From: Brachypterus glaber
Taxonomy: Eukaryota; Arthropoda; Insecta; Coleoptera; Kateretidae
Length of the DNA: 64,000 nucleotides
Direction: 5' to 3'
Assembly: GCA_958510825.1 (NCBI GenBank)
Contig: OY294050.1
Span: 4,193,340-4,257,339 of the forward strand
The position numbers and the translations under genes were made by a program. Under the pieces are notes generated by a model. It worked only from the letters and a program-made list of their open reading frames with translations, was not told the DNA's origin and ran no database searches. Shown here in pieces: positions 21,041 to 31,249 of this stretch (positions are counted from its first letter, which is position 1; every line of letters begins with the position of its first letter).

Positions 21041-21822
21041 ATAGCAAGAGATGTTATATTACAAGAAATTAACATCACTTTTGGGTGTATTTTTAAACTA
21101 AATCATAACATCACATAATATTGAAAAATAACATGTATTTAATATCACATTTGCAACGTAACACGTGAGACGTGACAACCATTTTATTTAATAACAAATA
21201 TTTAGCAACGCTGTGAATATACCGCATGTCACATGTTAACGTGGCTTTCACGTGAATGTCATGTTATTTTCCTTCTCACCGACGTTCGAAGCAAAAAAAT
21301 CGATATAAGATGATGTTGATAGAGTAAATTATTATAAGGAAATAGTATACACATTATATGATTTCCAATGGATAGGGGGCTCTGCCGGGCTTCTCAAGAC
21401 CACGGACACGGATTAAAGGAATATATTCTCCGCTTAATCTGCAATGTCGTATTTAGAATCTATCTGTTTCAATCTGTGATTGTTTCAATTACTGATTGAT
21501 TTTAAATCCTATTTTTTTATAGGGTTATGGCGTTTTTATGGTTTTGTTTAGAAAAAGCTAATATCCTAGGATATTATTTAAATATTAAAGTACCAATAAC
21601 GGCATCCATAAGATATTAGATATAACAGCGCAGGAATGTGGATTTATGTTGTCACAAACACGTTATTTTCGGGATGTCATTGTGTGATGTTATTAGGGGC
21701 GGACTTAGGACATCCCCACCATGCTACATTCTTGTTAAATGTTACTACAATCTTAACATCACATGTCACATATTAACGTGGCTTTCACGTGAATGTCATG
21801 TTATTTTGCTACCTGGGTACCT
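21041..21822. mobile_element. 782-bp element with TACCCAG ends
   Basis: TACCCAGATAGCAA at the left and TTGCTACCTGGGTA at the right are inverted repeats. A near-identical 49-bp direct repeat ('TGTTAACGTGGCTTTCACGT' and flanks) is at about 21224-21273 and 21764-21812. Many 'AACATCAC'/'TGATGTT' motifs lie between. It is non-coding. Confidence 0.55.
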
Positions 21823-22453
21823 ACCAGTCTTTAAAATTTGCCTTTGACATATTTCAGATCTAAATTTTTGATTAAATAAGAATGTTTTTGTTGTGTAACT
21901 ATGAAAATAGTTTAATTTGAATGTAATAACGGTTTGTTTTGAGTTTATTGATATCTAGATATTTTGAGAGTGGCGTCAATTTTCTCGTTTTATTGCTACA
22001 TTCAGTGAACGATCCAACCAACTGGAATTTTCAAACTGATGCCATAAAACTTACCACATTTAAAGTTCTACTGTCAAATCATTGGATAAATGATCTTTCC
22101 TTTTGGGAATTGTCTGTTTTAAGTATTTTATTCTTACATTTTAAGGAATTCTAAAGCATATCGGCAACGCCGCTCATGTGCGACTGGGCAACAGCGCAAA
22201 AAAGAACCTTGTTTTTTTAATAAGACAGTTTTATTTGTCAGTGCCAGTACTTGGTGTAATAGTTATTTGCGCTTCTGGTGAAGGTAAGACAGAAAAAACT
22301 TACCTACGAGTATCGCATTACTACCATCGTTTTCATAATAAACGCTTACACCTAAAAATGTTACAGATTATATTGAACTTTATCAAGGTCTCTTTGACAT
22401 TTATTTGTCAAATATTATTATGACATTACTTGTCAAAATAATTCACATTAGTT

Positions 22454-22655
22454 ATGCCGCAGCTTACAAATGATCAAAAATGTATTATAACAGCAAGAAT
22501 AAATGACGGGATAAGTGTACGTGAAATAGCCACTGAATTAAATGTTGCAAACAGCACTATAATGCGAGCAAAGAAAAAACTTGAGGAAACTGGACAGATT
22601 AGCAGAAAGCGGGGTTCTGTTCGAAGTAGAATGAGTAGTGCAGAAGAAGATATGC
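22454..22655 (+). pseudogene. Tc1/mariner transposase relic, N-terminal DNA-binding part
   Basis: The transposase of Tc1-type elements binds the terminal repeats through two helix-turn-helix units before a DDE catalytic core. Here the frame starting ATGCCGCAG gives MPQLTNDQKCIITARINDGI, then VREIATELNVANSTIMRAKKK and ISRKRGS. That is a first helix-turn-helix followed by the basic GRPR-like hinge. It stops at DMQ, where the two-hairpin element is inserted. Downstream remnants continue at 23052. The catalytic core is absent. The start is accepted because upstream codons in frame add nothing recognisable. This is a relic of a once mobile element; the terminal repeats of the original were not found. 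Confidence 0.75.
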
Positions 22656-23051
22656 AATGGAGCTCTCTACAACTAGAATTATGAAACAAAATACGTCTAC
22701 CCTATCTCTATCTCATTTGTGCTACACTTTCCAGCCAACCAAATAAATACTGTATTTGGTTCATACAACAAATACAGTATTTATTTGGTTGGCCGGAAAG
22801 TGTAGCAGCGGCACGTACGAACATAGGTAATGTGAATCTGTAGAATAAGATAATTCTACTAAAATTTAGATGGCGCCAGTAATTTCTTTAATAATGCACT
22901 TTTCGCCCGGCCAAGTAAATATTGTATTTGTTCAACAAAGAACAAATACAGAATTTGTTTGGTTGGGTGGAAGTGGGAGTGTATGTATGTCTTCTATCCT
23001 TTTTGGGTAGAACTTTTGTCCCTGTCTAATCTAATGGGAGAATTCTCCATT
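22656..23051 (+). mobile_element. Two-hairpin element (copy 2), inserted in the Tc1 relic
   Basis: Same structure as the copy at 13993-14398. Both boundaries are clear because transposase sequence lies on either side. Ends read AATGGAG and CTCCATT, a perfect 7-bp inverted pair in this copy. Confidence 0.8.
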
Positions 23052-23230
23052 AATGAATTATCTGCGGGAAAACCCTTTCCATACCGGAGTCAGAGCGAGG
23101 GAAGAAACTAACTTTCCTGGGTCATAATGCTGAAGAATTACGACAGGCCATCATTGAGGCTTGGCACGCAAAAATTACACCAAATTACACAAACCAACTG
23201 TTAGAATTACAAAGAAGATTTTTTTATTTT
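23052..23230 (+). pseudogene. Tc1/mariner transposase relic, second HTH remnant and C-terminus
   Basis: One frame gives NYLRENPFHTGVRAR, resembling the end of the second helix-turn-helix. After a frame change, HNAEELRQAIIEAWHAKITP and NYTNQLLELQRRF follow, the pattern of Tc1-type C-termini. About 200 residues carrying the DDE core are missing between them, so the relic suffered an internal deletion as well as a frameshift. The stop is TGA near 23233. It cannot make an active protein. Confidence 0.65.
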
Positions 23231-23234
23231 TGAT

Positions 23235-23690
23235 ATCTTAAAATAAGTCACTCTTGATGATGTTTTTTTTTCTTTATATTTTTGAAGACACTATTTTGAA
23301 GAAAAAAACATTATCCCATGAACCGTAAGAGTTGTACAAAAAGCGCTTAGTGTTTTGTGAGTTTAAAATCAAGCAGGGCAAGTTATAAAGAGTGACCTTT
23401 TTTGAGATCAAATCAAAAATAAAAAATAAATTCCTCTTTGTAACTCTATCTGGAGACATACTGTATAAATATCATTTATAATAAAATTTGTTAACCTTTT
23501 TGCTTATAAGCATATATGCTTAAAGACAGTTATAGGACTTGCACTATATAATATAGACTGTACTTTAACCTTACTTAATTATTACGGAAAATGTCAGTGT
23601 CAATCTTAGTAAAGTACATATACCACAACTAAAAATTTAAAATGTTGGGGTACCTCAGGGTTCTGTGATGTGAGCGTTTTCTATGAAAAT
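23235..23690. other. Unassigned stretch
   Basis: No gene or repeat copy recognised. It includes T-rich runs near 23255-23280. Confidence 0.3.
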
Positions 23691-23696
23691 GATGGT

Positions 23697-25260
23697 ACCA
23701 AGGAGTTATTTTATTAATAATATTTTTTTCATTTATATGTGTGACAATTCAAGAATTATTTTATTTAATCATTTACGTTATTCTTACTACCAAGGAGTTA
23801 AAATCTTATTTTATTAATAATATTTTTGACATTTATACACGGTGTATTTGAAATAGGGTCGAAAATTTTAACAGATGATTTTACATCATAAAATATGAAA
23901 AAAAGTTCCTATAAACATATGTCTAAAAATGCGTCATAAGGGAGCTACGCCCCTTTGAAATTGGCTAATAAAAACGGTTTTTATTTAATAACTCAGGAAC
24001 CCTTTGAGATATATCAACGAGGTTTTGCACGTCAACTAATCCTACAAAGGCCCGTTTTTATGTGTTATTTTCATGTACTTATTTCAACCAGGGGTGTGCG
24101 AAACGGGGGGGCTTATCAGTTTTTTGTCCCAAACTTTTTTCTGTGTAACTTTTTTGTAATTTTATTTTTGAAATATGATTCCTCAGGTATTAATACATAA
24201 AAAAGGTACTCTTGTTGTAATACTGTAGGATTAACCGTTTTCGAGTGGTCTCCTAAATATGCACCATTTTTAAAGGGCTTTTATACCTACATGTATGGAA
24301 ACGTTTTTTCTTAGTTTTTGATGTAGAATCACATTGCATCATTATAATTTTGGTTTTCGACATTTTAGTATTTAATTTTTCGTCCTCGAACCGTGAAATT
24401 TCACTTTCAAATGAACTTTTCTCGAAGACGGTTAACAAAAAACTGATAAGCCCCCCCCGTTTCGCACACCCCTGGTTGAAATAAGTATATGAAAATAACA
24501 CATAAAACGGGCCTTGGTAGGATTGGTTGACGTGCAAAACCTTGTTGATATATCTCAAAGGGTTCCTGAGTTATTAATTAAAAACTGATTTTTTTAGCCA
24601 CTTTCAAAGGGGCGTAGCTCCCTTATGACGCATTTTTAGACATATGTTTATAGGAACTTTTTGTCATATTTTATGATGTAGAATCATCTGTTAAAATTTC
24701 CGACCCTATTTCAAATACACCGTGTATGTGTGACACTTCAAGAAATTATTTTTTTTTATGGAATCACTCTATAAAACTAGAAATAGTAGTCTTGTGTCTA
24801 GATGTCCACCTGCGGTAAGTGTCGGACACTTAGTGTCCTTGCGCGGTAAATCGTTTTTTCTGTCTTTAGTTGCGGATTTGTTTGTATTGATTTTATCTAT
24901 CACTAAGTGTTATCGATACAGTACTTAGTTGGTAGTGAGAAAAATAATTTTTTTCACTACCACTACTACTAGGTAAGTTGAAATTACTTAATCAAAAAGT
25001 CGACAGAAATGGAAAGTACTATATCGAGCACACTTAGTGATAGATAAAATCAATACAAACAAAACCGTAACTAAAGACAGAAAAAACGGTTTACCGCACA
25101 AGGACACTAAGTGTGCTTACATTTACCGCAGGGGGACATCTAGACACAAGGCTACTATTTCTAATTTTATAAAGTGATTCCATAAAAAAAATGATTTCTT
25201 AAATTTTCACACATATAAATGTCAAAAATATTATTAATAAAATAAGATTTTATCTCCTTG
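23697..25260. mobile_element. Large fold-back element with interrupted left arm
   Basis: The left arm (about 23771-23837 continuing at 24727-24925) and right arm (about 24990-25280) are long imperfect inverted repeats. Shared blocks include 'AAGGAG…AAAATCTTATTTTATTAATA', 'GGAATCACT', 'CTTGTGTCTAGATGTCC' and 'CTATCACTAAGTG'. The left arm is split by the element at 23838-24724. A partial direct duplicate of the arm lies at 23697-23765. There is no coding capacity. Confidence 0.7.
23838..24724. mobile_element. TA-flanked 887-bp fold-back MITE with long arms
   Basis: Ends CACGGTGTATTTGAAATAGG and inverse; the inverted arms run about 300 bp each, with 'GGGAGCTACGCCCCTTT', 'CAACGAGGTTTTGCACGTCA' and 'CCAGGGGTGTGCGAAACGGG' on both sides. 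It is flanked by TA at 23836-23837 and 24725-24726. The sister arm of the host element keeps the uninterrupted site. The open frames in the arms mirror each other and show no domain. Confidence 0.85.
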
Positions 25261-25284
25261 GTAGTGAGAATAACGTAATTCGCT

Positions 25285-25392
25285 ACTCGTAGGTAAGTTT
25301 TTTTCTGTATTCGGTCGCGTTTATAGACATCAGCTTCGGTCCACAAAATACGACCTCACAGAAAAATTCACTTACCTCTACTAGGAGCACAA
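25285..25392. repeat. Hairpin around TAGGTAAG…CTTACCT
   Basis: 'CTCGTAGGTAAGTTTTTTTCTGT' pairs with 'ACAGAAAAATTCACTTACCTCTACTAG'. A diverged form occurs near 24960. It may be the terminal part of the fold-back element. Confidence 0.4.
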
Positions 25393-25545
25393 ATAACCAT
25401 TGTTTTAGGCTATACTATGAAAAATTCAAAAACACGGACATGTCAAAGTTTCCATTGTATTATAACCAAAAGACAAGGCCGTTTTTGGAAGGCCGTACAC
25501 AAATCATAAATTACGACTTGTAAATGATATAATATTTAATATTAA

Positions 25546-26671
25546 CCCGTAACTACTGATGTGGAGTCTGACAGACTCCGAGTGATAGTTAATACTCACC
25601 CCTATCCATAAATTTAATTTCACCAGGCCGTAACTTCTAGTACTTTCCTGTTTAGTATTAGTTCAGCTGTGAATGGGGAAGCAATCTTGTTGAATAAACG
25701 AGTGAATTTTGATAGGTAGTTCCCACAGCGGCGGAGTCTGACATACTCCACATCCGTAAGTGTGTAGCTTTTTAAAGTAAAATGAATATCAAAGCAGGCA
25801 CATCTGATAAAAAAAAACTGACAATGCATTAGATGATGACCGTGAGGATACTGTTCAACGTTGGTACAGTGAGCTCAATGTGTTTTTTAGAAAATAACTC
25901 GAGTTGGGAGAATCCACTGTCCAGTTGGTATAACTGAGTGGCAAAGTTCGGAAATTGACACTATAGTTGGGAAAATTGAGTGGTAAAAATTACAAGTACC
26001 AAAACTATTGAAAATCGGTTAAATTACATTTATATCGAGATAATTTTGAAAATATTAGTTATTAATATTTTGTTTTCCTTTTTGCTATATGAATGGCGAT
26101 TTCTCCCGTTAGATTAGACAGGGACAAAAGTTCTACCCGAAAAGGATAGAAGACATAAATACACTCCCACTTCCACCCAACCAAACAAATTCTGTATTTG
26201 TTCTTTGTTGAACAAATACAATATTTACTTGGCCGGGCGAAAAGTGTAACTATAGTATTTTTATTAAAGAAATTACTGGCGCCATCTAAATTTTAGTAGA
26301 ATTATCTTATTCTACAGATTTACATTAGCTTTGTTCGTTCGTGCCGCTCAGTGCTACACTCTCCGGCCAACCAAAAAAATACTGTATTTGTTGTATGAAA
26401 AACAAATACAGTATTTATTTGGTTGGCTGGAAAGTGTAGCACAAATGAGATAGAGATAGGGTAGACGTCTTTGGTTTCATAATTCTAATTGTAGAGAGCT
26501 CCATTGTCAAAATATACTTTTAAATAATAAAAACATACAAAACTTTTATTTAATTTACTTGATTTTCATTAATTTACCTTTGGGCACTTAAATAACCCTA
26601 TTTATTAATAGGAGTCTGTGAGACTCCACCTCAGTAGTTAAGTACAAAATTTTCACATCAGTAGCTACGGG
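25546..26671. mobile_element. piggyBac-like element, TTAA-CCCGTAACTACTGATGTG
   Basis: CCCGTAACTACTGATGTG and its inverse CACATCAGTAGCTACGGG are separated from flanks by TTAA on both sides (25542-25545, 26672-26675), the exact target type of piggyBac elements. 'GGAGTCTGNNAGACTCC' palindromes lie just inside both ends. The interior has no recognisable transposase and contains the two-hairpin element at 26092-26505. Confidence 0.75.
26092..26505 (-). mobile_element. Two-hairpin element (copy 3), inside piggyBac-like element
   Basis: Full-length, reverse orientation, same ends and both hairpins as the copy at 13993-14398. Confidence 0.8.
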
Positions 26672-26679
26672 TTAATCGA

Positions 26680-27030
26680 GATATTTACGTTTAATTAAAT
26701 TAAACATGGGATTGTATAATCGAGGAATTATAGAACAATAAAACAATTTCTTTTAATTTTCGAATAAACCGTTTATTGTATAACTATAACATTTCTCGGA
26801 GCTATTTCTTCATTATGTGCCGTTTATCTTCGGTATCTTACACGGGAACAATAGCCATATAGCTATAGCTATACACCATTATGTCGATTTTATTAGGCAT
26901 CTAAATCATTTTACCTGTTCAAAAATAAACAATGCTGTTTATTTGTCAATTTTAATTACTGTTTTGTTTCCGCCATCTTGTGCAACATATCTGATCAGGA
27001 ATGTTATGGAAATATTCAACTAGCGGACTA
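26680..27030. other. Unassigned stretch
   Basis: No gene or repeat copy recognised. Confidence 0.3.
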
Positions 27031-27035
27031 AAAAA

Positions 27036-27350
27036 CTATTTTCTATTTTGCGACTCTTATAAGCTCATAATCACACGTATTTTGCGTGTTCTTATAGGCC
27101 TATAAGAGGTTAGTACTTTTTTTTCTTTTGGGTTGGCAAGACAGGACAAAAGAATATCGTTTGGCGTTTTCCGTGCAAATGTCAACACCGCTTTTAAGTT
27201 TAGTTTTCTACGAAATTATGTTAATTTTTACGGTGTTAATATTGTGACTTGGATACTTGCAGTGAAAAAGAGAAGAGGTGACTGACTATAAAAGATATCA
27301 AAAAATCATTTGTTCTATGAATTTCAAACCTTGCGAAAATTGTAATACAG
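27036..27350 (+). repeat. Dispersed repeat, inverted copy at 52225-52545
   Basis: It shares 'TTTTGCGACTCTTATAAGC', 'CTCTTATAGGCCTATAAGAG'-type palindrome, 'TTTTGGGTTGGCA', 'GTCAACACCG' and 'GACTATAAAAGATATCAAA' in the same order with the reverse strand of 52225-52545. Element type unknown. Confidence 0.6.
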
Positions 27351-27379
27351 ACCCAAAAAAAAAATCCCTAAATCGGCCT

Positions 27380-28005
27380 TCAATTTAAATGTATTTTTTA
27401 TTTTAATTTTAGTGTAAAACAGAAAAAATAGGATAAAGCACTCGTTCATAACACGTTTTTAGCGCACTAGTACTTAGTTATAACTTGCATTCGCACTAAT
27501 ATTATGAAACTAGTACTTTAATATACTATAACCGGTAAAACATTAATTATTGTAAATGAAACTTAAGAAACCCCCATTTTTACAGTAAAGTACATGTCCC
27601 TAGGTATTTTATGGGAATGGGTGCGCTTATTTTCATTAATTTAATTGGTTAACTTTGTACATTACGTCCTTTTCTTGTTGTTACGAATGTGTATAATATA
27701 CATATTATGTTTTTTCATAAGATGTTCATGTAATATTAATTATTAAGTTATTATTTATGGTTATTTATTTCAAGTACTTAAACGTTAAGTGTCTTTCATG
27801 ACCTAAATATGGTTTTAGCATTAACCCAAATCTTTATGTAATATATTACATAGTTGTTTTCACACCATCCACGTGTGTATTCCGAAACTATCAGAACTTT
27901 TTTACTCCGATAAAAAATATAGATATTATGGTATTTTCAAATAAACCCTTCCTTTTCATAAACGCATTATATACAAAATTTTTATTGTAAATCTTCATTA
28001 ATGCC
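27380..28005. other. Unassigned AT-rich DNA
   Basis: No gene or repeat copy recognised. Confidence 0.3.
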
Positions 28006-28009
28006 TTTC

Positions 28010-28440
28010 ATTAGTAATTGGAACGCCTGCCTTATATTGCCATTAATTGGTACAACTTACATGTAATGGTAACACTCACCTTTGATGTCAATAATTGGTA
28101 GATTTAGCTTAGATGAATGCACTTACTTTATATGTCGATAATGGGAACACCTACCTTACACATCGACAATGGTAAACATGTCGATAATATGTGTTCGTAC
28201 CTTATATGTCAATAATAGTTACGTTTACCTTACGTGTCGATAATGGGTACATCAACCCTACATGTCGATAAAAGGTGCACTTACCTTACGCGTTGCTAAT
28301 GGTACATATACCCTACGTGTCGATAATAGGTGCATCTACCTTACATGTCGATAATATGTGCCCTTGCCTAACTAATTTAGTTTACATGTCGATGATAGGT
28401 GCACTTAACTTACATGCCGGTCATCCCACAAGTTGATAAT
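28010..28440. repeat. Degenerate 28-bp array, ATGTCGATAATGGGTGCA motif
   Basis: About fourteen units near TACATGTCGATAATAGGTGC plus ACCTACCT, spaced 26-30 bp, clearest between 28130 and 28360. Units differ by several substitutions each. Confidence 0.75.
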
Positions 28441-28622
28441 GGAAAAAAAATGTCTATTTAGAGAAAAAACTTGATCAATGTGAATCCTTTCAGTGATTCA
28501 TTGTATTCTCTCGCTATTCTCTAATTTAAAAAACGATTTTCTTTATTTGCAAGCTCCATGTTGCAGCCAAGTTATCAAGAATAATGTCAGGAGGTTTGGT
28601 TTATGTTTAACCCGGAGTATAA

Positions 28623-28778
28623 AGTCCGGAGCATTCGGCGTCTCTCTCTTTTGCTCTGGAACTCCGGCCTGCTGGGATTCTGCATCAGTTGGAAACGCGC
28701 GGTGTCATTGACCCAGCCATTTTGCAGCAAATGCTAAAATCTAGTTCCAGTCAACAAATGGGTATGTCCATTAGAACA
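28623..28778 (+). CDS. Possible host exon, protein not recognised
   Basis: A 52-codon open stretch (no start codon required) has coding-like composition in an otherwise AT-rich neighbourhood. It reads ALELRPAGILHQLETRGVID, followed by PAILQQMLKSSSSQQM. Right after it, GGTATGT (28761-28767) is a good splice-donor match, which would end the exon at about 28761. CTGCATCAG (ending 28688), after a TCTCTCTCTTTTGCTC pyrimidine run, is a possible acceptor. The peptide has the look of a conserved, helix-forming eukaryotic segment, but I cannot name the protein. Alternatives are a processed fragment of a host gene carried by a repeat, or chance. If real, this window lies within or beside a gene with very long introns. 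Confidence 0.35.
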
Positions 28779-28949
28779 TAAAGACGTATGTAAAGGGTTA
28801 GACCCAGTGGCATATTTACAGACATGTTGGTAAAAAAATATGGTCAGCGCTACATTTAGATTAGATAAAGAGAGAGGGACAAAAGTAGAATTATTATTAG
28901 GTTTTAGGTTCATTAAAATCAAAGACGAAAAAAATAAAAAAAAAATATA

Positions 28950-29048
28950 AAGAACTTTCACTTTCGGGTTTAGACCGTGTTAATGGATTTTCACTTTCCG
29001 ACGTTTCGTCTCTTACTACTAGAGACATCCTCAGGGATTAATCTGAAA
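28950..29048 (-). mobile_element. Terminal repeat of Penelope-like element 2
   Basis: Almost identical to one arm of the palindrome at 11895-12101. It includes the hammerhead-like segment, here with GAGGATG in place of GAAGATG (28989-29033, minus), which breaks the CUGANGA box. Confidence 0.7.
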
Positions 29049-29077
29049 CTAAGTTTCGAATCAACTTGTGTCACTAT

Positions 29078-29415
29078 TTATGACGAGTTGTGGTTATTCA
29101 CCCGTGACGAGGTTTTTCCTATCAAAGACTTCCATATTGCAGGTAAGTGGTATCCAGTGTCCCGATTGATATTGTTAGGATGCTTGATGATTTCTATCGA
29201 TTCCCGTATCTTCCTTGGCATTTTTCTGTTTTCTGTTAATATTTGTTTTGTTTCAGACAAATTGATTTTATGACCTGTTTCATGTACATGTTCGGCTACT
29301 GCCGATAAGGAAATTTGTTTCTTTCTTATATTGCGCTCATGCTCTTGAAGTCTTGTAGAAATTTTTCTCTTAGTTTCACCTATGCCATTTAATGTATTTT
29401 TTACTAATTTTGAAT
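29078..29415 (-). pseudogene. Penelope-like element 2, truncated GIY-YIG endonuclease
   Basis: This is the C-terminal nuclease part of a Penelope-like polyprotein, 5'-truncated. The minus-strand frame reads NGIGETKRKISTRLQEHERN, then LSAVAEHVHETGHKINLSET and MPRKIRESIEIIKHPNNINR, and ends after NNHNSS at TAG. GETKRKISTRLQEH is the region just after the YIG motif with its conserved arginine. The glutamate in RESIEI is the candidate metal ligand, and 'HPNNINRDTGYHLPAIW' is the usual end of the family. The GIY and YIG halves themselves are missing or eroded at the truncation near 29400. The stop is about 35 bp from the terminal repeat. It is not functional, but the retained part is free of stops. 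Confidence 0.8.
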
Positions 29416-29515
29416 ATAATGCACATTTTTTGTTGCACTCTGATAAAGTCCAAAAATAATATGTTTATGGAATTTTATTTTTAGGCTGATATTGACCATT
29501 GGCGTAAGGTTTTTT
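29400..29515 (+). repeat. Dispersed repeat fragment, copy at 31135-31245
   Basis: 'ATATAATGCACATTTTTTGT' and 'CTGATAAAGTCCAAA' recur at 31150-31200. 'TTAGATTAGATAAAGAGAGA' occurs both left of Penelope element 2 (28855) and left of the other copy (30835). Element 2 probably sits inside this repeat. Confidence 0.45.
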
Positions 29516-30096
29516 GAATCTTTCCTCTATCATAACAGATAAAAATTGAGAATAATGAAAAAAATAAGCGAATTTCTTCGCCATTTTTGCTTATAGAGCA
29601 GAATTTGTTTTAGTAAAGATGCTTGTACTTCACAAAAGTGTGAAGTTTAATTTCTGACAAATAAGGTACCTTGTCTTTTGGACGAATAAAAATGCTTTTC
29701 CGGTCCTTTTATTTGTAATTACTCTGCCTGTCCTGAAATCTTTCAAGTAGAATAAAGAAAAAATGAAAATGTTATTTCAGTTTTCTTTTGGATTTGCAGG
29801 TTTTAAGCGAGGATTTTCAATTTAAAAAAATGTAATTCAATTCATAGACAAAACGTTGAATTTCAATTTCATCAAGACTATCTCCATTAAAAAAAACCGT
29901 TATTTTGTGCGAACATTTATTTTAATTATTCATTGTGTGCAAAAACTGTAATTCTAAAATAAGGAAATTAAATTTTTTCTGTTTCCTTGATTTTTCAGAG
30001 TTTACAAATTTGGACACTGCTTTTAATAAAAAACACCACAGACAAAAAATATATCATATGATTTTAAAAACTTTATTTTAAAATTAATTAAAGTTA

Positions 30097-30144
30097 GGGA
30101 ACGTTCAAGTATTACGTAACGCAAATTTTGATCATTTTGAACTT
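30097..30144 (+). mobile_element. Solo end of GGGAACGTTC MITE
   Basis: GGGAACGTTCAAGTATTACG and 'GCAAATTTTGATCATTTTGA' match 20437-20480, preceded by TTA; no second end found. Confidence 0.6.
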
Positions 30145-30239
30145 TTTTGGACTTAAATTAAGTAAAAGCGCTTGGTTTTATAATAAATTTTCTTGCGTTA
30201 AGTATTAAAAAAACTTAAATCAATGATGGAAAGCAGATA

Positions 30240-30669
30240 CACTACAAAAAGTAAACTGAATATTCAGTTACAAATGGATAGGAAATCGGAAGTTATTATC
30301 CTATGCAATTGTACTTTAATTTTTGTTAAAAACACACAACATTTCATGTCCATCCTTAAATATTAAGGTACGTGACTTTAGAACTATAGTGTTTTTAACA
30401 AAATTAAAGTACATTGGTGTAAGATCAGAACTCCCTATCCGTTTGTAACTAAATATTCAGTTACAAATGGACAGGAAATTATGATCCTATACAAATGTAC
30501 TTAATTTTTGTTAAAAACTCTAGAGTTCTGAAGTAACGTACTTTAATATTTAAGGACAGACATGAAATAATGCGTGTTTTTAACAAAAATTAAAGTACAA
30601 TTGTATAAGATAATAACTTCCGATTTCCTATCCATTTGTAACTGAATATTCAGTTTACTTTTTACAGTG
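30240..30669. mobile_element. CACTGTAAAAAGT-family MITE, dimeric copy
   Basis: Outer ends CACTACAAAAAGTAAACTGA and inverse are bordered by TA. Near 30420-30480 a second set of subterminal sequence (TTTGTAACTAAATATTCAGT) sits in the middle. The 430-bp copy is therefore two monomers of about 230 bp fused and sharing an end. Confidence 0.65.
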
Positions 30670-30824
30670 TATTTATACTATTTAAATTAATAAAAAATAG
30701 TAATTAAACCTGGAAAGAACTACAAATTGATCTTGAAACAAATTTCTGATTTATTTAAAATTAGTTAAATATATTTATATCAAGTATTTTTATACTTACA
30801 GCAAGTATCTAACACAATGAACTG

Positions 30825-31245
30825 CCGCCTATTTAGATTAGATAAAGAGAGAAGTTCTACAGAAAGAGATAAAAGTATAATTATTATTGTTTTAAAATAA
30901 AATTATGCATATTTTAGGTAAAAATAACTTTTAGATTATATTTTAAATTACATAAAGGTAAGATATTTGTTTTTTTAACTATTATTTTTTTTATTTTTAT
31001 AACACAGCTATGTGTACAGTAGGTCTAAAGTTTCCTAGGGAACTTATGACCTACTCCTTAATTTGACAGCACATTGATAATACCCCGTTGCGTGTGAAGA
31101 TTTTGTACTTGTTTTTGTGTTTAATAAGGTATTTTATGTATTCTTTAATAATTTTGCATATAATGCACATTTTTTGTGGCACTGTGATAAAATCAAAATA
31201 TAAAATTTTTAGGGACTTTTCTTTTTGGGTTGGTATTGAAGACCT
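30825..31245 (+). repeat. Dispersed repeat, relative of the DNA around 28850 and 29400-29515
   Basis: Two shared blocks (TTAGATTAGATAAAGAGAGA; ATAATGCACATTTTTTGT) lie in the same order as at 28850-29515 but without the Penelope sequence between them. Confidence 0.4.
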
Positions 31246-31249
31246 AAAT

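Noticed and set aside
22178..22423. 81-codon frame upstream of the Tc1 relic
   Set aside because: No transposase motif and no link to the relic's frame.
28010..28440. CRISPR-like array
   Set aside because: Units are degenerate throughout with no constant repeat and variable spacer; the context is eukaryotic.
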